DNA from: Novosphingobium sp. MD-1
Lineage (GTDB): Bacteria > Pseudomonadota > Alphaproteobacteria > Sphingomonadales > Sphingomonadaceae
Length of the DNA stretch: 64,000 bases
NCBI RefSeq assembly: GCF_001014975.1
Contig: NZ_BBXA01000030.1
Span: 203,501 to 267,500 of the forward strand
Direction of reading: 5' to 3'
The position numbers and the translations under genes are program-made. The notes under the pieces are model-generated. The model did no database searches. It saw only the letters and a program-made list of their open reading frames with translations, and was not told where the DNA came from. This document shows positions 59,069 through 64,000 of the stretch, in pieces. Positions within the stretch are counted from its first letter, which is position 1, and every line of letters starts with the position of its first letter.

Positions 59069-59928
59069 CCGCTTCTCCCATGGGCAAAAACACGGGCCTG
59101 CTGCACCTGGTCGGGACGCAAGGCATCGATTGCTCCCAGGGGCTCGCCCTTGTAGTCTCCGAGCAGGATCGAAGGACATTGCCCTTCGAAGTTCCCGAGG
59201 TTCGGTCGGTGCTGCACGTAACCTGCAAGTGCCGCGAGCTCGGGAGGAAATGTCCTGGCAATGTCCGGGGGGTAGGCGAGCCACGGGTTCTCGTAGGGCT
59301 TGAGCCAGCCCAGCGAATAGCCAATCACGATGCCGCGCCGCTCTTGTGCACTCGCGTTGGCGCCCGCGCCATGAAGCGTCGAGCCCAGGAAGAGCAGGGC
59401 TGATCCCGGGACAAGCTCGGGCGCGATGAAATCGTCCTGGGCCACGGCCGACAGGGCGTTGCTGCCATGGCTCTGCGGCCAGATCCGCGTGCCTCCGTTC
59501 TTTTCCGAAAAGGGAGTGAGCGGCCACATGACATTGACGAGGTATTCGCGTTTGCCGAAATCGGCCTGCCACATGTCCTGGTCGCGATGGGGCAACTGCG
59601 CAGGGGCGCCGGGATGGACCGCGATGGCCTGGGTCGTGTTGAGCTGGATGCGGTCGCACCAGGGCCCGAGAATCCGGCTCACGACATCCTGAATGACCGG
59701 ATGCAGGACCAGGCACTGCGTGGCAGCGGTCCGTCGAAGAAGCCTGCCGAACCGTTTGGTCCGCTCGCCATAGAACATCCCGGTCCCGAACGGCGTGGCT
59801 GCAAAGTCGTCCAGGAGATCCTCATGGACTCGCTCGATCACGGAAACGGGCAGGGCTTCATGCAGGATCGCGTAGCCATCAGTCTGCAACTGACGGACGG
59901 CCATGCCGATCTGGTTTGCCGGTTCCAT
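59065..59928 (-). CDS. PhyH-family Fe(II)/2-oxoglutarate dioxygenase
   Basis: Predicted to hydroxylate an organic substrate. The 287-aa protein has the iron site HxD in PAQLPHRDQDMW and the distal His in LFLGSTLHGAGANAS, followed by an Arg that can bind 2-oxoglutarate (RRGIVIGYSLGW). It starts one base inside the luxI stop (TGATG) and ends overlapping gntR, so it is translationally coupled to both. PhyH genes beside luxI/luxR have been noted in Sphingomonadaceae, to my recollection. Substrate candidates are the acyl-homoserine lactone, its precursor or the lasso peptide. Confidence 0.9.
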   Translation of the reverse strand: MEPANQIGMAVRQLQTDGYAILHEALPVSVIERVHEDLLDDFAATPFGTGMFYGERTKRFGRLLRRTAATQCLVLHPVIQDVVSRILGPWCDRIQLNTTQAIAVHPGAPAQLPHRDQDMWQADFGKREYLVNVMWPLTPFSEKNGGTRIWPQSHGSNALSAVAQDDFIAPELVPGSALLFLGSTLHGAGANASAQERRGIVIGYSLGWLKPYENPWLAYPPDIARTFPPELAALAGYVQHRPNLGNFEGQCPSILLGDYKGEPLGAIDALRPDQVQQARVFAHGRSG

Positions 59929-60569
59929 CAGTGCCACCCCTTGTGCCCGGCGGGCAGGGAGCTGGGTATGGCCCGCGCAAGATTTTCACCGTAGCCGCAA
60001 TGGATCCCGGCCGCTTCGAGCAGCTGCTGTGTGTCGGCAGTGATGCCAATTTCAAGGCCGACCAGCTCCTGCCCCCCTGTCCGGATGGGCGCGCCCAGGG
60101 CCCGGCAGCTCCAGCCGAACCGTTCGATCTGCCTGAACCAGCCAAGGCCTGCGACTGCGCAGTACCGCGAAATCCCGGCGTCGATTGCATAGGTGGCAAG
60201 CGCGTGGACAAGCGCATTGCGGACGTCGCGCCGCTCACGGGCATTGAGTGACCGGTCGAGGCAGAATCGGGTGATTTCGAAGGTATCGGGTGCGCAAGGT
60301 AGGGGCCCGGCACAGAGCATCGGGAAAAGGCCCGACAGGATTCCTTGCCGTGTAGTCGGCAGGAGCCTGGCAGACGCGAGATGATCGCCGTTGTCACTGA
60401 GGATCAGGTAGCGTGCGTGCTCATCATCGAACTGGTCCATTTCGAATTGACCGGCAAGGACCGGTAGGTCCCACTTCAAGAGATCGATGAAGACCGCCTT
60501 TCGTGCGGCAAACATGGCGCGCAGCAGCGCAGCGTCCGGCTCTGTGCCGGGCGTGGTGACTTTCAACAT
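59928..60569 (-). CDS. luxI: Acyl-homoserine-lactone synthase (LuxI family)
   Basis: Makes an N-acyl-homoserine lactone quorum signal from SAM and an acyl-ACP or acyl-CoA. The 213-aa protein carries the conserved residues at the expected spacing: Arg23 and Phe27 (RKAVFIDLLKW), Trp33, Asp45 and Asp48 (EMDQFDDEHARY), and Arg67 (ASARLLPT). GAGGAG lies upstream of ATG 60569. It is 59 bp downstream of luxR on the same strand and overlaps phyH. The acyl chain cannot be told from the sequence. Confidence 0.94.
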   Translation of the reverse strand: MLKVTTPGTEPDAALLRAMFAARKAVFIDLLKWDLPVLAGQFEMDQFDDEHARYLILSDNGDHLASARLLPTTRQGILSGLFPMLCAGPLPCAPDTFEITRFCLDRSLNARERRDVRNALVHALATYAIDAGISRYCAVAGLGWFRQIERFGWSCRALGAPIRTGGQELVGLEIGITADTQQLLEAAGIHCGYGENLARAIPSSLPAGHKGWH

Positions 60570-60628
60570 GACGGATCGCTCCTCAACCGAACTGGTCAGC
60601 CAAGGATCAAACGGCGGTGACGTCCTCG

Positions 60629-61399
60629 CTACCCCCAGAAATGGGGGTATCGCCAAGGTCGGACATCCCCGAACGTGAGCGTTCCGTCATACAGGGTCAG
60701 GGTGATCAGCAATTGTCTCTTGTAGATCCCGTAGCGCTGACATGCCGTGCGAACATGCTCGGTCACCGTCTCGCGCGATATGCCCAGAATTGTCGAGATT
60801 TCCGGATCAGTCTTGCCCTGGGCCATGAGAAGCACGCAGTCGCGCTGGCGATCGGTCAGAACCGGTTTGCGCAAGGCAAGGCTATGACCTCTCTTCAGCC
60901 AGAGACGCCGCGCGGTTTCGAAGGCGAATGTCCCAGCGCAATGGGCGATGAGCGAAATCGGGGCACCTTCTCGCGGATTGCGGCATGCAAACGAGCAGGA
61001 TCCGCGCGCTTCGCCCGGCACATGCGCTGGTACTGTAAAGCCACTACGCAAGCCCTGCTCTTCACCAAGAGCAAGCATTCTGTGGTCTTGGGCCGTGAGC
61101 GGAATGAGGCGACCGATGTCAGACCAGGAGAAGCCCTTTGCCGTCACGTGGCTGGCCCGATGCACCGGATCAACCATGCCCAGCGCATGGGAGTCGTAAC
61201 TTTCTGCCCAGCTCTGCGGGTAATTGTGCAGCCTGATCGCTCCATCATCCTTGCTCGCAAGCTGACAATGATGGGTGAGAGCATAGTAGTCGAAGCCAAG
61301 CCTGTTGGTGACTTCGCCCAGCAGCGCATCGAGTTCGATGATCGATCCTGCGCGCTCAGACATCTCTTCCAGAAGTTCCCCAAGCGCACGAGCCGCCAT
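60629..61399 (-). CDS. luxR: LuxR-family acyl-homoserine-lactone receptor/regulator
   Basis: Quorum-sensing transcription factor. The 256-aa protein has the autoinducer-binding domain (about 10-165) with the conserved Trp64, Tyr68, Asp77 and Pro78 (NYPQSWAESYDSHALGMVDP), and a C-terminal LuxR helix-turn-helix (about 185-240, LTDRQRDCVLLMAQGKTDPEISTILGISRETVTEHVRTACQRYGI). It directly precedes luxI. A lux-box-like sequence lies 122 bp upstream. Confidence 0.94.
   Translation of the reverse strand: MAARALGELLEEMSERAGSIIELDALLGEVTNRLGFDYYALTHHCQLASKDDGAIRLHNYPQSWAESYDSHALGMVDPVHRASHVTAKGFSWSDIGRLIPLTAQDHRMLALGEEQGLRSGFTVPAHVPGEARGSCSFACRNPREGAPISLIAHCAGTFAFETARRLWLKRGHSLALRKPVLTDRQRDCVLLMAQGKTDPEISTILGISRETVTEHVRTACQRYGIYKRQLLITLTLYDGTLTFGDVRPWRYPHFWG
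60630..60649. other. Perfect hairpin at the luxR 3' end
   Basis: TACCCCCA-GAAA-TGGGGGTA, an 8-bp perfect stem with a 4-base loop spanning the last luxR codons and overlapping its stop. No T-tract follows on the minus strand. It could slow transcription or protect the luxR mRNA end before luxI. Confidence 0.5.
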
Positions 61400-61794
61400 G
61401 AGGTGCCATTGCGCCCACCGGCATTCTTGGCAGCCGGCCTCCAGCAGGGCGCCCTTTCTCCTGCCTATGGACCGCGATCCAACTTCTCAGGATCGGAGGC
61501 GATCCGGTTGAAACTGTCCAACCTGTATCATGGTTCAGTCCCGCTTCAATACCGTGAACTGCCAAATTCGATCAATATGTCAGAAGGTTATTTGCCTTGC
61601 AGGAAGGTGCGCTGCTTCGATTGCAGACAATACACAAGCTCGGCTAGCAGCGAGACAGGCACATGAGCGCTCGTCCGGTTTGCACTCGACCTCGCCGGAT
61701 TCACGGGTTCCGCAAGCCAGCTCGGCAAAGTGCCGTAGCTTTACGGCGCTACGCCCAGGCCGAATTGGGCGATCACACATGCCGCTGGACCAGC
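61400..61794. other. Regulatory gap between luxR and a divergent gene
   Basis: About 395 bp between luxR (minus) and the nuclease-like gene (plus). It holds the lux-box-like site at 61521-61540 and should contain promoters for both directions. An open frame from ATG 61663 joins the nuclease-like gene, but its first 44 residues look random. Confidence 0.5.
61521..61540 (-). promoter_or_regulatory. lux-box-like site upstream of luxR
   Basis: ACCTGTATCATGGTTCAGTC matches the classical 20-bp Vibrio fischeri lux box at 14 of 20 positions, with a perfect left half ACCTGTA. Its own two halves agree at 6 of 10 positions. It is 122 bp before the luxR ATG, so it could give autoregulation of luxR-luxI and the genes behind them. 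The match is suggestive only. Confidence 0.4.
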
Positions 61795-62670
61795 ATGGCA
61801 ACAGCGCTCGCGGCATTTGCCGAGTTCGATGGACGCGTCCAATCGGAACGCCACATACTCCCCTTGCACTGGTATGTGGCGTGCCGGCTGGTCGTGGAAG
61901 GTGGCTTCGATCCTGATGATATCATTCCGCGGCCACCATTTCGTGTGGAGCGTCGTAAACGCAAGCCGCCACTGCTCTACTTCGATCCGACCCTTGGCGG
62001 ATGTGGGGAAGGGACTGTTCTCGGAGGGATCAGAGCCAAGCATGTCGACGTTCTGGTTTCGCTTGCCCGGATCGGGCCTGTGCTTTCGGTGTCGTGCAAG
62101 GGCGTCACCGGGGCCTTTCGCAATCTCGGCAACCGCCTCGAGGAAATTGTCGGCGAATGCACTAATCTCCACATGGTGCATCCGGCACTGGTTATCGGAC
62201 ATCTGGTGCTGTTGCGCGGCAACCGAGCTACGGACCAGAACTCGGCAGCACACAACAGTGCCGCACCGGACTGGCGGCGAGGTGGCGGCAATGCCGCTTT
62301 AGCGCAGGATGGGGCGCCGGTGTCGCCAGTGCGGCGGTTTCATGATGCCCTGCAGGTTTTGGGGCGGCGCCGTGACCTCATGGATCAAGCCGGACAATGC
62401 GAGGCGGCGGCACTTGCCATGGTTGCCATGGAAGAGGAATGCCGGACAAGGTTGGTACCGGGCTTTCCAAGCGATGAGAGCGGGCTGCACTTCGACACAT
62501 TCTTTGCCGCGCTATACGCCCGATATGACGAAAGGTTTGTTATCCGTTGCCCGGTGATGGCCGCGATAACCCGACGTCATTGCTGGGATCGATCATCTCC
62601 GGGGCTCCGTCTGTTCGGCTTGGATTACCAGCCGAGAGTAGCGCTGCTACCGACGAGTGACTTATCTTAG
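61795..62670 (+). CDS. Uncharacterised protein, possibly nuclease-like
   Basis: A 291-aa cytoplasmic protein with no family I can name. The central block LHWYVACRLVVEGGFDPDDIIPRPPFRVER, then LLYFDPTLGGCGEGTVLGGIRAKHVDVLVS and VLSVSCKGVTGAFRNLGNRLEEIVGECTNLH, looks like a restriction-endonuclease-type fold in which Asp in KHVDVLV and Lys in SCKG could be the active site; this is inference. I start at ATG 61795; ATG 61663 is possible. It is followed closely by a nucleotidyltransferase-HEPN gene. Confidence 0.7.
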   Translation: MATALAAFAEFDGRVQSERHILPLHWYVACRLVVEGGFDPDDIIPRPPFRVERRKRKPPLLYFDPTLGGCGEGTVLGGIRAKHVDVLVSLARIGPVLSVSCKGVTGAFRNLGNRLEEIVGECTNLHMVHPALVIGHLVLLRGNRATDQNSAAHNSAAPDWRRGGGNAALAQDGAPVSPVRRFHDALQVLGRRRDLMDQAGQCEAAALAMVAMEEECRTRLVPGFPSDESGLHFDTFFAALYARYDERFVIRCPVMAAITRRHCWDRSSPGLRLFGLDYQPRVALLPTSDLS

Positions 62671-62734
62671 CCTTCCTGATGCCTTGTTCATTTTGCCCTT
62701 GGCACGAGAAGCAAAACCGTCGAATCTGCATTCC

Positions 62735-63646
62735 ATGAACTCCGGCCTCGATCACCTGCCCGAAGGCAAGCGGCGCGAACTTGCACATGTGGTCGAGACC
62801 GTGCGCACGGGCTTTGCCGAAGCAATTTCCACGCGTACGCAGCCACGCTTCCGCGCAGGCAAGTTGCTCAAGATAGTCCTGTTCGGCTCCTATGCCCGTG
62901 GTGATTGGGTCGAGGACCCGGTGGGACGCTATTTCTCCGACTACGATCTTCTCGTCGTGGTGAACCACGACGATCTCACGGATATTGCCGAATTCTGGGA
63001 GGCGACCGAGAACAGGCTGCTTGCCGATCTTTCCGCTGGGACCGTCCTGCGTACACCGGTCAGCCTGATCTACCACAGCCTTGAAGACGTGAACGACAAG
63101 CTGCGGCTCGGTCGCTACTTCTTCATGGACATTCTCAAGGATGGCATTGTCCTGTTCGAAGAGCCCGGCTTTCACTTCGTCGAGCCGATGCCGTTGTCGC
63201 CTGAGCAAGCTCTCAAGGAAACACGAGACTACTTCGATGACTGGTTCAGCAGCGCGTCGAACTTCAAAGATCTAGCCGCAAATGCTCAGGCCAGTGGCAT
63301 GCCGAAGGAAGCTGCGTTCCTTTTCCATCAGGCGGTCGAGAGACTTTACCATTGCCTTTTCCTCACCCGGACGCTCTGGAGTCCGAAATCCCACAATCTT
63401 AATCGTCTGCGCGACATGGCCGAGGAACTTGAGCCCTCGCTAAAGGACGTCTGGCCGCGTACCGGGCGCTTCGAAAAGCGCTGCTACGCCCTCCTGCGAG
63501 ATGCTTACGTCAAAGCCCGCTATTCACCTTCATACCGGATCTCCGCCGACGAACTCACATGGATCGCCGGGCGTGTGAAAGAGTTGCAGATTTTGGTGAA
63601 GAGCACCTGCGAAGCGCGCATCGATGACCTCGCTAAAGCCGCCTGA
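62735..63646 (+). CDS. Nucleotidyltransferase-HEPN fusion protein
   Basis: A 303-aa protein joining an MNT-type nucleotidyltransferase domain (KIVLFGSYARGDWVEDPVGRYFSDYDLLVVV, with the GSx10-15 DxD pattern) to a C-terminal HEPN domain (LFHQAVERLYHCLFLTRTLW and FEKRCYALLRDAYVKARYSPSYRIS). Separate MNT and HEPN proteins form toxin-antitoxin pairs in which the MNT AMPylates the HEPN ribonuclease; this fused form is widespread but its role is unclear. The canonical HEPN RNase motif RX4-6H is not obvious. ATG 62735 (MNSGLDHLPEGKRREL) fits the family start. Confidence 0.9.
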   Translation: MNSGLDHLPEGKRRELAHVVETVRTGFAEAISTRTQPRFRAGKLLKIVLFGSYARGDWVEDPVGRYFSDYDLLVVVNHDDLTDIAEFWEATENRLLADLSAGTVLRTPVSLIYHSLEDVNDKLRLGRYFFMDILKDGIVLFEEPGFHFVEPMPLSPEQALKETRDYFDDWFSSASNFKDLAANAQASGMPKEAAFLFHQAVERLYHCLFLTRTLWSPKSHNLNRLRDMAEELEPSLKDVWPRTGRFEKRCYALLRDAYVKARYSPSYRISADELTWIAGRVKELQILVKSTCEARIDDLAKAA

Positions 63647-63742
63647 CGCCAGTTGACCGTTCCGCCGAAAGTGTACCGGCGCTGCGATCTCATCACCTAA
63701 GCTTCCGCTTCCAGTTCTGTCGCGCAAGAGGCTTCGTGGAAG

Positions 63743-64000
63743 CTAGAACTTCCAACTTTGCAGTACATTGCGAACATACTCCGGCGTCTCGCCATTGCGG
63801 GGAATGCCGCCTGCACGCTCAACGGCGCCGGGACCTGCATTGTATGCAGCTACCGCGAGGTGGACCACGCCAAACCTGTCGAGCATCTGCCGCAGGTATC
63901 GCGCTGCGCCGAAGATGTTGGCAATTGGATCGAAGCGATTGAAGACCCCAAGCTCTTTTGCCGTAGCGGGCATCAGCTGCCCAAGGCCCGCGGCACCCGC
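63743..64000 (-). CDS. Lytic transglycosylase, 5' end outside the window (VirB1-like)
   Basis: The 3' 85 codons of an SLT-domain protein: [75 protein letters not shown]. The pattern is that of small transglycosylases that open the cell wall for conjugation or type IV secretion (VirB1 group). The catalytic Glu lies upstream beyond base 64,000. Its position on the island suggests that transfer genes follow. Confidence 0.85.
   Translation of the reverse strand, partial: AGAAGLGQLMPATAKELGVFNRFDPIANIFGAARYLRQMLDRFGVVHLAVAAYNAGPGAVERAGGIPRNGETPEYVRNVLQSWKF

Overview
The window is a stretch of high-GC alphaproteobacterial chromosome, almost certainly from a sphingomonad and probably Novosphingobium. 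The evidence is a GcrA cell-cycle regulator, GAAC-N7-GAAC type LexA boxes, large TonB-dependent receptors, an Atxe2-type lasso peptide isopeptidase system, and a lasso precursor whose core resembles, from memory, subterisin of Sphingomonas/Novosphingobium subterranea. This assignment rests on gene content, not on a database search.

Bases 1-44,000 look like ordinary core chromosome. In order they hold: a MASE1-PAS-GGDEF cyclase and a chemotaxis receptor; lolC/E-lolD; two small paralogous proteins followed by glutathione peroxidase; a Yip1-like membrane protein; dnaE; an acyl-CoA ligase with small accessory genes; a radical SAM protein behind a LexA-like box; an operon of a degenerate uracil-DNA-glycosylase-like protein, a lytic transglycosylase and moaB; ETF-ubiquinone oxidoreductase; a DUF559 gene inside 50-bp inverted repeats; ispE and an N-formylglutamate amidohydrolase; ilvD; a bifunctional NAD(P)HX repair enzyme and an RNA methyltransferase; two MAPEG proteins; btaB-btaA for betaine lipid; a PLP ammonia-lyase; a polyamine group (carboxynorspermidine dehydrogenase and decarboxylase, plus an ornithine/lysine-type decarboxylase with a structured leader); a TonB receptor; a second GGDEF protein; gcrA; an ABC-2 permease; and hspQ.

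A tRNA-Ser(CGA) at 44,091-44,180 is followed directly by a tyrosine integrase and then by accessory DNA to the end of the window. This looks like a genomic island whose far end is outside the window. Just inside it are a small DUF5818-like gene and an intact IS66-family element (46,008-48,412) with an 8-bp target duplication.

The main cargo is a lasso peptide locus. On the plus strand lie an ECF sigma factor, a FecR-type anti-sigma factor, a TonB receptor with an STN signalling domain, and a lasso peptide isopeptidase. Facing them on the minus strand lie luxR, luxI, a PhyH-family dioxygenase, a GntR/FCD regulator, the precursor gene A, a fused B protein (RRE plus leader peptidase) and the macrolactam synthetase C. 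The layout suggests that quorum sensing and a GntR regulator may govern production, while the FecI/FecR/TonB branch handles sensing, uptake and hydrolysis. A strong hairpin separates A from B and may set the A:BC ratio. The island continues with a nuclease-like hypothetical, a nucleotidyltransferase-HEPN protein and the 3' part of a lytic transglycosylase cut by the window edge.
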